NCBI GenBank assembly: GCA_012960535.1
Contig: DUBB01000009.1
Coordinates: forward strand, 94,835 to 153,661
Origin: Gammaproteobacteria bacterium
GTDB taxonomy: Bacteria; Pseudomonadota; Gammaproteobacteria; Pseudomonadales; Azotimanducaceae
DNA length: 58,827 nucleotides
Direction: 5' to 3'
Shown here: one piece after another, positions 1 to 10,081 of the stretch
Numbering within the stretch: position 1 is the stretch's first letter
Layout of the letters: every line of letters begins with the position of its first letter
Translations under genes and position numbers: made by a program
The notes under the pieces: generated by a model
What the model saw: only the letters and a program-made list of their open reading frames with translations
Databases searched by the model: none
What the model was told of the DNA's origin: nothing

Positions 1-780
1 ACCGATCCATCGATGAGAATTAATGTCTACCCCGCCTCGACGGGTAAATTCAGCGGCAACCACCAACTTAGCTGGCGCACAACGGTGCATGATATCCAGG
101 AAAATTCTCTCCGATACCTGTTCGGCAAATTCTTCATGTTCCCGATAGGACAATAGATACTGAAGCAATCGTTTTTTATCTATTTCATGACCCGCATAGC
201 CTATGAGTATCCTTGCATAATCGGGTTGACCCGTAATTGGGCACAGCGACCTGAACAGATCTGTATAGAGGGTCTGTTCGACTTTGCTGGTGCCCAGCTT
301 TGCTAACTGCCCAGGTTCATAACTGAACGACGGCATCTCGATATCCAGTTCATCCAGGCACTGGATGGCAGGATCAACGCCACCAACCAGGCTACCTTCG
401 AAGGGGATAATCACAACCGGTACCGGCGCCTGCGCCGCCGCCGACAGGTCAGCTTCCAATCTCGCTAAAACGTCCGCTTCTGAATCAAAAAAAGTACCGC
501 TGAAAGACCCCAGGTATAGCTTCACCGATTTAGACTCCAGCAGCATGGGAGAAGTTGCTGGCACCTCAAACTGAATGATGCCAATGACCGGTTTACCCGA
601 TGAGGATAACCAGGAGAATTCATAGCCATTCCATACTTCCCGGCCTGAGAACGGCAGGTCACCGCTTTCCTTGATGCCGATTTTTTCACGTTGCAACTGA
701 CGGCTTATAGGATACAAAAGCGCCGGTGTATACTGATTGGTGTAGCTCGTCGAACCGGAGCCTAAACTAAGTTCTGCCAT
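1..780 (-). CDS. queF: NADPH-dependent 7-cyano-7-deazaguanine reductase QueF, C-terminus cut by window edge
   Basis: QueF reduces the nitrile preQ0 to the amine preQ1 in queuosine tRNA-modification synthesis, in the cytoplasm. The 260 visible codons match the long, two-domain Escherichia-type enzyme (about 280 residues). The N-terminal domain carries an ESKSVKLYL segment. The C-terminal T-fold has SLCPITGQPDY, where the Cys is the expected thioimide-forming nucleophile, then a YREHEEFAEQ stretch with conserved His/Glu, and RRGGVDIN near the end. About 20 C-terminal residues lie beyond base 1. The start ATG at 780-778 follows a strong ribosome binding site (GCAGGAGGT). It is divergent from a TonB-dependent receptor gene. 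Confidence 0.95.
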   Translation of the reverse strand, partial: MAELSLGSGSTSYTNQYTPALLYPISRQLQREKIGIKESGDLPFSGREVWNGYEFSWLSSSGKPVIGIIQFEVPATSPMLLESKSVKLYLGSFSGTFFDSEADVLARLEADLSAAAQAPVPVVIIPFEGSLVGGVDPAIQCLDELDIEMPSFSYEPGQLAKLGTSKVEQTLYTDLFRSLCPITGQPDYARILIGYAGHEIDKKRLLQYLLSYREHEEFAEQVSERIFLDIMHRCAPAKLVVAAEFTRRGGVDINSHRWIG

Positions 781-1034
781 ATTCTCTGACCTCCTGCAAA
801 CTCAGCGATTTGATTGGATTACGATGACCTTGTCAACGTCCACAGTAAACAATAAGCCGCTATTGGGATTATTTCCCAGGCTGGCAAAGATAGGAACCTA
901 TTTGTCGCCTGGTAGAGATAAACTACGCTACTACCCGTAATCACACTGGCAGTTAACTTAAAATGCTTTATGCTTAGCAACTCGATAAGACCACAGATAC
1001 TCCCAAACCAAACCTGAGCGAAAGACCGTTACCC

Positions 1035-3071
1035 ATGAAACGAGCTATAATATTTACCCTTCTTACACTGTACCTTAGCTGCTCCAACGGTGTATTTGCG
1101 AATCAACTGGAAGAAATTGTGGTTACGGCAGAACGGGCCGAACAGACTTTATCTGAACTCAGTACCAATATATCCATTATCGACAGAGAGAATCTTGTCA
1201 GAACAGACCACACCCACTTAAACGAGGTGCTGTTCAGGGTTTCTGGCGCCTGGATCAGCCGCGGCAATGGCCAGGAGCATCTGACCTCAATTCGTTCGCC
1301 AGTGCTAACCGGTGCTGGTGGTTGTGGTGCCTTCCTGATGTCTCAGGACTCCATCCCGCTTCGAGCCACGGGCTTTTGCAATGTCAACGAACTGTTTGAA
1401 TCGCACAGCGAGATAGCCGAACGTATTGAGGTAATTAAAGGCCCGGGAACAGCCCTGCATGGTTCTAATGCCATGCATGGTCTGGTCAACATTATCACAC
1501 CGTCGATGACGGATCCGGGATCCAGCAGTCAATTTGAAACCGGCGTGCATGGTTACAGTCGCGTAAAACATCAACAGCAGAACAGAAACTGGCGCGTCGA
1601 TGCCAGTGCAACTCGAGATGGCGGTTATAAAGACGATTCCGGTTTTGGTCAGCAGAAACTAACCGCCAAGATAAGCAACTCAATTGCTGACTTTGATGTG
1701 CTGACCAGTATCTCACTGAGTAACCTGAACCAGGAAACCTCTGGCTTCATCAAGGGCGATGATGCTTATGCCAATGAAGCCGTAAAAAAATCTAACCCAA
1801 ATCCGGAAGCGTTCCGAGATGCTCGATCCGCCCGCCTGTACAGTCGCTGGAGCAAAGTTGGTGACGCCGGTACAAGCCTGACGGTTACGCCGTACCTGCG
1901 ATGGACCGACATGACATTTTTGCAACACTATCTGCCGGGTCAGTCCATGGAAGAAAATGGCCATAGCAGTATCGGCGTGCAAACCTCCTGGAAACCCAGC
2001 CTAAATTGGTTGCTGGGCGCCGATTTTGAAAGAACTGACGGTTTCCTCAAGCAAACCCAGGCCGAGGCCACGCAGTCCGGCAGTGCCTTCCTGGTCGCCA
2101 CCATCCCGGCAGGCAAACACTATGATTACCAGGTGACAGCTACGGTCGCAGCCGTTTTTGGCCAGTATCGCTGGGATCTGTCCAATCGATCCTCCTTTAT
2201 TTTCGGTGCACGAGCCGAAACTGTCAGCTACGACTACGAAAACCAGATGATCTCTGGTCGAACCATGGACGATGGCACTCCCTGCGGCTTTGGCGGCTGT
2301 CGCTTCAATCGTCCTGAGAGTCGCAGCGATTCATTTTCCAATGTGTCCCCTAAACTGGGCTTCACCCACGATATCAACGATGAGCACCAACTCTATACCC
2401 AGATAGGCAAGGGTTTCAGGGCACCCCAAGCCACCGAACTGTACCGACTGCAGAATTCGCAAAGCGTGTCCGCCATCGACGCCGAGGAAATTGACAGTAT
2501 TGAAATAGGCCTGCGCGGCGGACCCGAAACAATCAGTTACGATCTCTCCTGGTATCGCCTGAACAAGGACAATTTCATTTTCCTGGATACTAACCGGGCC
2601 AATGTTGATAACGGCCAGACTGCCCATACTGGTATTGACCTGCGTCTGCATTGGCAAATCAATGACCAGGCCAGCCTGGCAGCCGCCTGGACTCACGCAA
2701 AGCATACATATGAAAACAACCCTGCACTATCGAGCGCTAACTTAGCGGGTAATGATATCGACACTGCGCCACGAAATATGGGGTCCCTGCAATTTAACTG
2801 GCTACCCACGGACCACTTATCCGGCGAACTGGAATGGCTGTATTTAAGCCGCTACTATACCAATCCGGAAAACACGGTGACATATCCCGGCCACAATCTG
2901 GTTAATCTGCGCCTGCAGTATGAATTCGGCAGCAAATTGCTGGCTTTTTTAAGAATAACAAACCTTACCGACACAGATTATGCGGAAAGAGCCGATTTTG
3001 CTTTCGGCAGTGAACGCTATTTTGTAGGTGAACCACTGGGAGCCTATTTCGGTATCCGGCTCACTCGATAA
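1035..3071 (+). CDS. TonB-dependent outer-membrane receptor (678 aa)
   Basis: An outer-membrane active transporter powered by TonB-ExbBD. A signal peptide covers about residues 1-22 (ends GVFA|NQ). A TonB-box-like segment EEIVVTAER follows, then a plug domain with the typical IERIEVIKGPG and ALHGSNAMHGLVNIITP signatures around residues 130-155. Beta-barrel segments run to the C-terminus, and ITNLTDTDYAERADF is typical of the last strands. The plug holds two Cys in a loop (GGCGAF and TGFCNV), which may form a disulfide. It ends in Arg rather than the usual aromatic residue. The substrate is unknown; siderophore, cobalamin and organic ligands are all possible. frmA follows 70 bp downstream. Confidence 0.92.
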   Translation: MKRAIIFTLLTLYLSCSNGVFANQLEEIVVTAERAEQTLSELSTNISIIDRENLVRTDHTHLNEVLFRVSGAWISRGNGQEHLTSIRSPVLTGAGGCGAFLMSQDSIPLRATGFCNVNELFESHSEIAERIEVIKGPGTALHGSNAMHGLVNIITPSMTDPGSSSQFETGVHGYSRVKHQQQNRNWRVDASATRDGGYKDDSGFGQQKLTAKISNSIADFDVLTSISLSNLNQETSGFIKGDDAYANEAVKKSNPNPEAFRDARSARLYSRWSKVGDAGTSLTVTPYLRWTDMTFLQHYLPGQSMEENGHSSIGVQTSWKPSLNWLLGADFERTDGFLKQTQAEATQSGSAFLVATIPAGKHYDYQVTATVAAVFGQYRWDLSNRSSFIFGARAETVSYDYENQMISGRTMDDGTPCGFGGCRFNRPESRSDSFSNVSPKLGFTHDINDEHQLYTQIGKGFRAPQATELYRLQNSQSVSAIDAEEIDSIEIGLRGGPETISYDLSWYRLNKDNFIFLDTNRANVDNGQTAHTGIDLRLHWQINDQASLAAAWTHAKHTYENNPALSSANLAGNDIDTAPRNMGSLQFNWLPTDHLSGELEWLYLSRYYTNPENTVTYPGHNLVNLRLQYEFGSKLLAFLRITNLTDTDYAERADFAFGSERYFVGEPLGAYFGIRLTR

Positions 3072-3129
3072 CCAGCATCTCAATAATAACCCCTCACGGC
3101 TGAGGAGATTAGAGCGTCGAGGCAAATAA

Positions 3130-4251
<1,122 letters not shown>

Positions 4252-4351
4252 TAAAAAAATGCCCCTGCGCGAGGTATTCGGCTAATCCGGCGCAAACGGG
4301 CTTGACGGTTGCCTCCAAGATCAATATTATTCGCGCCGTCAGTTGTGTTAA

Positions 4352-4427
4352 GTCCCCTTCGTCTAGAGGCCTAGGACTCCAGGTTTTCATCCTGGCAACG
4401 GGGGTTCGAAACCCCCAGGGGACGCCA
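4352..4427 (+). tRNA. tRNA-Glu (anticodon UUC)
   Basis: A 76-nt cloverleaf can be folded: acceptor stem GTCCCCT/AGGGGAC, an anticodon stem CCAGG/CCTGG closing the loop TTTTCAT with anticodon TTC, and a T-loop GTTCGAA. The CCA end is genomically encoded at 4425-4427. It lies 75 nt upstream of tRNA-Gly, so the two are probably cotranscribed. Confidence 0.97.
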
Positions 4428-4502
4428 TCACCAAAAAATGGACGAAATTCTTGAGCACAGGTTCAAGTCATCCTGATCAGGTGATAATATCTAACTGCAA
4501 AA

Positions 4503-4578
4503 GCGGGAATAGCTCAGTTGGTAGAGCGGTACCTTGCCAAGGTACAGGTCGCCAGTTCGAACCTGGTTTCCCGCTCCA
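4503..4578 (+). tRNA. tRNA-Gly (anticodon GCC)
   Basis: A 76-nt cloverleaf: acceptor stem GCGGGAA/TTCCCGC, D-arm with AGCTCAGTTGGTAGAGC, anticodon stem GTACC/GGTAC around the loop TTGCCAA (anticodon GCC), and T-arm with GTTCGAA. The encoded CCA is at 4576-4578. A terminator hairpin follows 12 nt later. Confidence 0.97.
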
Positions 4579-4587
4579 ATAAGGCAA

Positions 4588-4623
4588 AAACGGCGCACCT
4601 TTCAGGGTGTGCCGTTTTTTTTT
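4588..4623 (+). terminator. Rho-independent terminator of the tRNA-Glu/tRNA-Gly unit
   Basis: A GC-rich stem ACGGCGCACC paired with GGTGTGCCGT (one G-T wobble) is followed at once by a run of nine T residues. Its position just past tRNA-Gly fits the end of the tRNA transcript. Confidence 0.9.
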
Positions 4624-4905
4624 GCTTGTTAAAATTTTTTGCTCGTAAAACCGTGTTGGACACTTACTCGCCACCTCTCGTAAAAACCATGCTTCAATCA
4701 CTTAGAAAATACGGTGGTTTTGAGTTAAAAGCATTATGGTCAACCTATAGATCCCTTATGGGCAAAAGCAGGTTTGAGTCATGCCAAAGCTTATTTATCC
4801 GGAACAGGACGAGCCGCAACTCACAAAGAAATCCGGATCAACTAAAGGGATAAAGGGACTTAGCACCAAACAATTTTCGTTTTAGCGGCTTTACCGGCGC
4901 CAGCC
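4624..4905. other. Intergenic stretch, nothing recognised
   Basis: This lies between the tRNA terminator and the 3' end of the minus-strand flavoprotein gene. It contains the sequence AAAGGGATAAAGGGAC, a short imperfect direct repeat. No gene, no copy of a tRNA 3' end that would mark an integration site, and no promoter was recognised. Confidence 0.5.
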
Positions 4906-6096
4906 CTATAACAGCCCAGCGGATTCCCCATCCAGACGAGCGCCCCCTGCCAATCGATAAAATTCTCGACCGACCTGGCGATGCTGGGTCGCCGCATTAA
5001 TGTCCCTGAAATGCTTCTGCATGGAGCAGTGTCCCTGTAATGCCGCGCCCCCGGCCGCACTGTAAAGCATTGCTACAGCCTGTGCACACATCTGCGTTGC
5101 TTGCACTGCAGCGAGTCGTAATTGGCGTTTATCTTCTATCAAGACATCTGTTCCGCAGATAATTTTTTTCCACATTTCTCCAGTACTGCCCCAGAGTACA
5201 TGCCTTGCACTACCCACCAGCGCCTCTGCTTGGCCGAACTCGAACTGAACTATTAAATTGCCAGTTTTGCTAGATTTACCTGTTTTTCCATTAGCAGAGA
5301 CCAGCACCTGAAAATCATCCAAGGCGCGCCTTGCAATTCCCAGTGGTACTGATGCCACCGCCGCAGCGAAATAACTCAAGGCCGGGAATCTATAGAGCGG
5401 TGTATCGATCATCCTCGAGGTTCCATCCAGAATCATCCACCGTCCTTCCGGGACAAATACCTCGGTCACCTCAAAGTCACCACTACCTGTCCCACGCAAA
5501 CCCGATGGATCCCAATTATCGTGTAATAAAACCTCTTCCCGCTTGAAAAAAATCAAGTGCACCGCTGGCTGCCCATTGGCTAACCTGACAATTTCACCAT
5601 TATCCTCCACCAAGGTCCCACCCGCGATCCAGTCGGCATGGTAGGCTCCCGACCCCCAGGCCCAGCGACCTGAAACGATGATGCCGCCATCAACCTTTTG
5701 ACCTCTGCCAGTGGGGGCCGCCGCTGCAGCAGTAATAGGGCAACTAGCCATTTCACCCTCACCCTCACCCTGGTGACTATACACCTGCCGCGCCCACCGC
5801 TCAGGCATCGCCGCGCCCAGATGCGCGGTTTTGGAATAGATCATCGCACTCCAGCCAATGGCACTGTCTGCATAGGACAGTTGTTCGATCACCTTTAAAT
5901 TATCCAGAACATCGAGTTCTGCCCCGCCATAGATCGCGGGAATCGTCATGGCCAGAAGCCCCCTGGATCGCATCAGGTCAATTGCCCGTTTATTAACGCG
6001 ACAATTGACTTCTGCATCTGCATTAACGGCCTCAAGTTCATTACTGAGCTCAAGGGCAATATCGAGTTCTAGTGCATTATTGTCATTAAATTCCAA
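4906..6096 (-). CDS. Acyl-CoA dehydrogenase-fold flavoprotein (group D monooxygenase-like)
   Basis: About 396 residues with the N-terminal helical domain (MRSRGLLAMTIPAIYGG), the central beta domain (SGRWAWGSGAYHADW, WDPSGLRGTGSGDF) and the C-terminal helical domain of the acyl-CoA dehydrogenase superfamily. Substitution of the central motif and lack of a clear catalytic Glu make it closer to two-component flavin monooxygenases such as HsaA/DszC than to true beta-oxidation enzymes; this is a family-level inference. The start is not ATG. TTG at 6096 is preferred because AGGTG lies 5 nt upstream and it leaves the operator at 6152-6177 outside the gene; TTG codons at 6141 and 6159 are alternatives. 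It is divergent from tetR and is probably its target. Confidence 0.85.
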   Translation of the reverse strand: MEFNDNNALELDIALELSNELEAVNADAEVNCRVNKRAIDLMRSRGLLAMTIPAIYGGAELDVLDNLKVIEQLSYADSAIGWSAMIYSKTAHLGAAMPERWARQVYSHQGEGEGEMASCPITAAAAAPTGRGQKVDGGIIVSGRWAWGSGAYHADWIAGGTLVEDNGEIVRLANGQPAVHLIFFKREEVLLHDNWDPSGLRGTGSGDFEVTEVFVPEGRWMILDGTSRMIDTPLYRFPALSYFAAAVASVPLGIARRALDDFQVLVSANGKTGKSSKTGNLIVQFEFGQAEALVGSARHVLWGSTGEMWKKIICGTDVLIEDKRQLRLAAVQATQMCAQAVAMLYSAAGGAALQGHCSMQKHFRDINAATQHRQVGREFYRLAGGARLDGESAGLL

Positions 6097-6151
6097 GCCA
6101 ACACCTGATTTAGCAAAAATGGAGCGTTGATCATAGATCAAACAAATATAT

Positions 6152-6177
6152 AAAAACAACCTGATTACGTTGTTTTT
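6152..6177. promoter_or_regulatory. Probable TetR operator: perfect 9-bp inverted repeat
   Basis: AAAAACAAC and its exact reverse complement GTTGTTTTT are separated by 8 bp in the roughly 108-bp space between the divergent flavoprotein gene and tetR. This is the usual size and place for a TetR-family operator that controls both directions. Binding by the adjacent regulator is inferred from position only. Confidence 0.7.
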
Positions 6178-6204
6178 GTTGATTTCAATGAACTAGCCAT
6201 TACA

Positions 6205-6885
6205 ATGAACCAAAACCTGAAGAAGCTAAGACAACCCATGTCAGATGCACCAACCCAAGTAGAAGAAAACAGCTTTCTATCGCGGGCGCGATATCCAAAG
6301 GGAAAAAGAAGCCTGCAAGCCATCCTTGATGCAACTTACGAGATAGTCGTCTCAGAGGGTCTTGCTGGAGCATCGCAGGAAGCAATCGCGAGGCGCGCAA
6401 ACGTAACCCAAAGTGCAGTACGCCACTACTTCCCTACCAAGGAAGAACTCCTACTTGCTTTTTTTTCAGTCGGCGTTGAGCGACTTCAGGCGATAATCGA
6501 TAAAAAAATAGCCAAAGAATATTCTGACCCCAAAACCAAATTAGTAGCGATCGCCGCGACGCATCTGGATTGGATCAGCAAAACCCAAGACATGTACTAC
6601 TTCGAATCCTCAGCTTTCTGGGGAAGAAATCCGGGTTTCCAGAACCTGCGGGGAAACTGGTCCCAGGGACTGGTCAAACAGTATTATAAATTGATCGGTG
6701 AAATCCAACCCAACTGGTCGCACCAGGCGTGCGAGGCTGCAAGCTTTCAGGTTTTAACGCTGACCCTCGGCAGTTGGACAACAATTGGTAGCACCAGACC
6801 CGTACATCGCCGCCACAGTACCAGAACACTTAAAGCAATGGTTCTTGAAGGAATCAACAAGATAATTTCAAATACTGCACCTTAA
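6205..6885 (+). CDS. TetR/AcrR family transcriptional regulator
   Basis: A 226-residue one-component regulator. The N-terminal helix-turn-helix is visible at about residues 55-85 (EAIARRANVTQSAVRHYFPTKEELL), followed by a helical ligand-binding domain rich in Trp and Tyr (WISKTQDMYYF, FWGRNPGF), which suggests a hydrophobic effector. It is the first gene of a tight plus-strand operon (2 nt to the dioxygenase gene, which overlaps the P450 gene by 4 nt). It is divergent from the flavoprotein gene. An inverted repeat at 6152-6177 is the likely autoregulatory operator. The start at 6205 lacks an obvious ribosome binding site; an internal ATG at 6238 is possible. Confidence 0.93.
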   Translation: MNQNLKKLRQPMSDAPTQVEENSFLSRARYPKGKRSLQAILDATYEIVVSEGLAGASQEAIARRANVTQSAVRHYFPTKEELLLAFFSVGVERLQAIIDKKIAKEYSDPKTKLVAIAATHLDWISKTQDMYYFESSAFWGRNPGFQNLRGNWSQGLVKQYYKLIGEIQPNWSHQACEAASFQVLTLTLGSWTTIGSTRPVHRRHSTRTLKAMVLEGINKIISNTAP

Positions 6886-6887
6886 AA

Positions 6888-7664
6888 ATGAAAGCTCCAA
6901 AAATGCAAAAACTCAAGATTAAAAAGCTCAGTGGGTCGTTAGGGGCGAGCATTTCGGATTTCAGCCTGAGTAAGCTGAGCACTGCTGATTTTGAGCAGAT
7001 AGCAAACGCACTGTGGGAGCATCAGGTCCTCGTTTTTAAGTGCCAGTCCTTGCCAATCGACGACCATATCGCCCTGGGCCAAAAATTCGGTACGCTGCAT
7101 ACGCACCCAGTAGCTAAGGGTGTTGAGGGTCATCCCGAAGTGTTGTGGCTAAACAATCGCGGTAAAAAGAAAAATGTCACTCAAGTCTGGCATTCGGATG
7201 TCAGCTGTGAGGAGAATCCACCCTCTATCTCCATCCTACAGGCCATTCAAGTGCCTGCCTTTGGTGGGGATACCATGTGGGCTAACCAGTATGAGGCGCT
7301 GGAGCAATTGTCCCCGGCTATGAGAGAAATGCTATTGCCACTTTCCGCCGTCCACAATAGTTATAACCTCGAATCTATACATCCTGTTATCCGCACCCAC
7401 CCACAAACCGGTCGCAAAGCACTCTATGTGAACGGTGGTTTCACTAAACACTTTGAAGGCATGAGCGTTGCGGAAAGCAAGCCCCTGCTGAAATATCTGA
7501 TAGCGCATGCCTCCAGACCCGACCTGACCATGCGTCATAGCTGGTCAGCTGGAGATATTGTCATGTGGGATAACCGTTGCGTGATGCACTATGCTGTACA
7601 TGACTACGCAGATTTAGACCGTGAAATGCATCGCGTTACAGTTCAAGGAGAGCGCCCCGTATGA
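6888..7664 (+). CDS. TauD/TfdA-family Fe(II)/2-oxoglutarate dioxygenase
   Basis: A 258-residue non-haem iron dioxygenase that couples 2-oxoglutarate decarboxylation to substrate hydroxylation. The iron triad is H102-x-D104 (WHSDVS) with H234 (NRCVMHYAV), and R249 (MHRVTVQ) is placed to bind the 2-oxoglutarate carboxylate. These fit the TauD/TfdA/AtsK family, whose members cleave taurine, phenoxyacetates or alkyl sulfates. The substrate here is unknown. The start is 2 nt after the tetR stop and its own stop overlaps the P450 start (ATGA), so expression is likely coupled within one operon. Confidence 0.93.
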   Translation: MKAPKMQKLKIKKLSGSLGASISDFSLSKLSTADFEQIANALWEHQVLVFKCQSLPIDDHIALGQKFGTLHTHPVAKGVEGHPEVLWLNNRGKKKNVTQVWHSDVSCEENPPSISILQAIQVPAFGGDTMWANQYEALEQLSPAMREMLLPLSAVHNSYNLESIHPVIRTHPQTGRKALYVNGGFTKHFEGMSVAESKPLLKYLIAHASRPDLTMRHSWSAGDIVMWDNRCVMHYAVHDYADLDREMHRVTVQGERPV

Positions 7665-8893
7665 GTATCATAGATGATCAAGACCGAATTGCCGACATCC
7701 CGTTAGAACAAATCGACGTCAGTCAGCCCGAGCTTTTTCAAAACGATACCGTTGGCATTTACTTTAAACGCCTACGACAGGAAGCCCCCGTCCACTATTG
7801 CCCGAGCAGTCGCTACGGCCCTTTCTGGTCGGTAACTCGTTTTGACGACATCATGTCGGTGGACAAAAACCATCAGGATTTCTCCTCGCAGAAACGGGGT
7901 ATACAGATTATCGATTTTGAAGCAGGAATCGAGCGCGTTAACTTTATCAACATGGACCCGCCGCTGCATGACGAAAGACGCAAAATTATCACGCCCATGG
8001 TCGCACCTGCTAATCTTGCCAACCTTCAAGATACTATTCGCCAGCGAGTCATAAACATACTCGATAGCCTGCCTCGTAACGAAACTTTTGACTGGGTTGA
8101 CAGCGTTTCCATCGAACTAACCACTCAGATGCTGGCAACATTATTCGACTTCCCCTTTGAGCAGCGGCGCAAGCTGACCTGGTGGTCTGAAGTGGGCACT
8201 ATGGACCTTTCCTCAGGAGGGCCCATTGATACCGAGACCAAACGACTGGCCGAATTAAAGGATTGTCTGGACACTTTCACCGGTCTGCTTCAAGAGCGTG
8301 CCAAAAAACCAGTCAAAAATGATCTCATTTCGATGATGGCTCATTCGGAAATGATTAACATGGATGCCCAGGAATTCATGGGAACCTTAATTCTGCTGAT
8401 TATTGGCGGTAACGATACCACCCGGAATTCCATATCGGGCGGACTGCTGGCCCTTAATCAGCATCCAGATGAAATGCGGAAATTAAGGGCTAACCCTGCA
8501 TTAGTTGCACAATTGGTACCAGAGATTATTCGCTGGCAAACACCGCTTACCGGCATGCGCAGAACCACCACCCGGCCGGTCAAACTAGGTGGTCAGGAAA
8601 TCCCTGAAGGAGAGAAGGTAATGATGTGGTATTTCTCGGGTAACCGGGATGAATCCGTCATCCCCGAAGCTGACCGTTTTATTATTGATCGAGCCAGGCC
8701 TCGGCATCATCTCTCGTTTGGATTTGGCATTCATCGCTGCGTTGGCAATCGCCTGGCAGAATTACAACTGCGCATCCTGTGGGAAGAAATTCTGTCAAGA
8801 GACTTACAGATCGAGGTAGTAGGAACGCCAGAACGAACCTACTCCAATGCCGTACGTGGCTTTACTAAAATGCCAGTTCGTATCAACGCTTAA
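7661..8893 (+). CDS. Cytochrome P450, CYP153-like alkane/alkyl terminal hydroxylase
   Basis: A 410-residue soluble P450. The I-helix GGNDTTRNS, the ExxR pair (EIIRWQ), the MRRT loop, SGNRDE and the haem loop FGFGIHRCVGNRLAE (thiolate C360) together strongly resemble the CYP153 family. CYP153 enzymes hydroxylate the terminal carbon of n-alkanes, cyclic alkanes, limonene and fatty acids. CYP153 enzymes need ferredoxin and ferredoxin reductase; neither is encoded nearby. The gene overlaps the dioxygenase gene by 4 nt and is the last gene of the tetR operon. The family call is firm and the exact substrate is open. Confidence 0.94.
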   Translation: MSIIDDQDRIADIPLEQIDVSQPELFQNDTVGIYFKRLRQEAPVHYCPSSRYGPFWSVTRFDDIMSVDKNHQDFSSQKRGIQIIDFEAGIERVNFINMDPPLHDERRKIITPMVAPANLANLQDTIRQRVINILDSLPRNETFDWVDSVSIELTTQMLATLFDFPFEQRRKLTWWSEVGTMDLSSGGPIDTETKRLAELKDCLDTFTGLLQERAKKPVKNDLISMMAHSEMINMDAQEFMGTLILLIIGGNDTTRNSISGGLLALNQHPDEMRKLRANPALVAQLVPEIIRWQTPLTGMRRTTTRPVKLGGQEIPEGEKVMMWYFSGNRDESVIPEADRFIIDRARPRHHLSFGFGIHRCVGNRLAELQLRILWEEILSRDLQIEVVGTPERTYSNAVRGFTKMPVRINA

Positions 8894-8974
8894 ACTCAAA
8901 CCGACTCGAAGCCCAATTGACTGGCCAGGATTGCCGCTAGGCCAACCTACCCTTCTTGCTTAGCGCTCACGGAT

Positions 8975-9979
8975 TTAAAGCAATTCCTCAGCAAAAAACT
9001 GTAATGTATCCAGGTCCGATGCACCCACATTAAGCTGCGTTACCGGCGAGTCTTTCCAGCCCTGCAGGCGCTCTCGAATACGCGCTTTAGGGCCACAAAG
9101 CGCAATTTCATCAACCAACTGATCGGGCACAGCCGCAAAGGCCTCATCGCGCTTACCCGACATGAACAGGTTCTGTATTTCATCCGCCGCATCGGCAAAG
9201 CCCATTCGGCCAACATGATCCTTATGCACATTAAAAGTTTTAGCGCCCATGCCGCCGACATAAAAACCAACATTCTGTTTAATCGCCGCTCTGGCTTTAT
9301 CAACATCATCGTTAATCACGACGGGTACTGCTGCTGCGATTTCAAAGTCAGCAGATTTAATTTTCATGGCGTCCGCGTACTGCTCATGCATCCGGTAGGG
9401 CGATAAAAACATGGGGATCCAGCCATCACAGATCTCAGCTGACATGGCGACATTTTTGGGCCCTTCAGCACCGAGATAAACAGGAATATGATCACGCAGC
9501 GGGTGCTGCATCAATTTCAAAGGCTTACCCAGTCCAGTGCCCCCATCCAGCGGCAGCTGATAGTGTTTACCGTCAAAAGATACCGGCTCCTGCCTTGCAA
9601 TGATCTTGCGAAATATCTGCATCCACTCCCGGGTCCGCGCCAGTGGTTTTGGGTAAGCCTGCCCATACCAGCCCTCGACAACCTGGGGGCCGGACACACC
9701 AATGCCCAGAATCAACCGACCATTGGACAGGTAATCCATAGCAACGGCATGCATGGCTGCACTGGCCGGGCTACGCGCAGAAATCTGCATAATGGAGGTT
9801 CCCAGATTGATCCGGGAGGTATGTGCACCAATCCAGGCCAGCGGCGTGAAACAATCCATGCCGTATATCTCAGGGCACCAGATCGTATCGTAGCCGAGAT
9901 TTTCTGCTGCCTGGGCAAGCTCAATGATTCGCTCACCACCAGGGGCCCCCATGGGGCCAACGCCCAGTCCTAATTTCAT
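8975..9979 (-). CDS. LLM-class (luciferase-like) F420/FMN-dependent oxidoreductase
   Basis: A 334-residue TIM-barrel protein of the bacterial luciferase-like family. Typical segments are KLGLGVGPMGAPGG at the N-terminus, GYDTIWCPEIY, SRINLGTSI, the ILGIGVSGP loop after SNGRLILG, and VYLGAEGPK. Such enzymes use reduced F420 or FMN for hydride transfer or monooxygenation. The gene has a clear Shine-Dalgarno (GGAGA, 6 nt before ATG). It converges on the CYP153 gene and shares orientation with the second P450, from which it is separated by 291 bp holding a decayed monooxygenase remnant. Confidence 0.92.
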   Translation of the reverse strand: MKLGLGVGPMGAPGGERIIELAQAAENLGYDTIWCPEIYGMDCFTPLAWIGAHTSRINLGTSIMQISARSPASAAMHAVAMDYLSNGRLILGIGVSGPQVVEGWYGQAYPKPLARTREWMQIFRKIIARQEPVSFDGKHYQLPLDGGTGLGKPLKLMQHPLRDHIPVYLGAEGPKNVAMSAEICDGWIPMFLSPYRMHEQYADAMKIKSADFEIAAAVPVVINDDVDKARAAIKQNVGFYVGGMGAKTFNVHKDHVGRMGFADAADEIQNLFMSGKRDEAFAAVPDQLVDEIALCGPKARIRERLQGWKDSPVTQLNVGASDLDTLQFFAEELL

Positions 9980-10081
9980 CGTTTTTCTCCTGCTCTATTT
10001 TTCCAGAATAGTTAATCCATACAATCAAAGTGTAACTAAGAAATCATGAATGTCGAGCGCGTGGCCATCAGATGCTTTACT

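Noticed and set aside
781..1034. Possible cobalamin riboswitch upstream of the first TonB receptor
   Set aside because: The B12-box consensus and its paired elements are not found; only short purine-rich similarity near 1010.
4352..4578. tRNA pair as an integration hot spot
   Set aside because: No duplicated tRNA 3' end, integrase or prophage gene was found downstream.
4518..4853. 111-codon plus-strand frame running from inside tRNA-Gly through the terminator
   Set aside because: It overlaps the tRNA and terminator almost completely at its 5' part and shows no domain; the downstream 50 codons are not recognisable as a gene.
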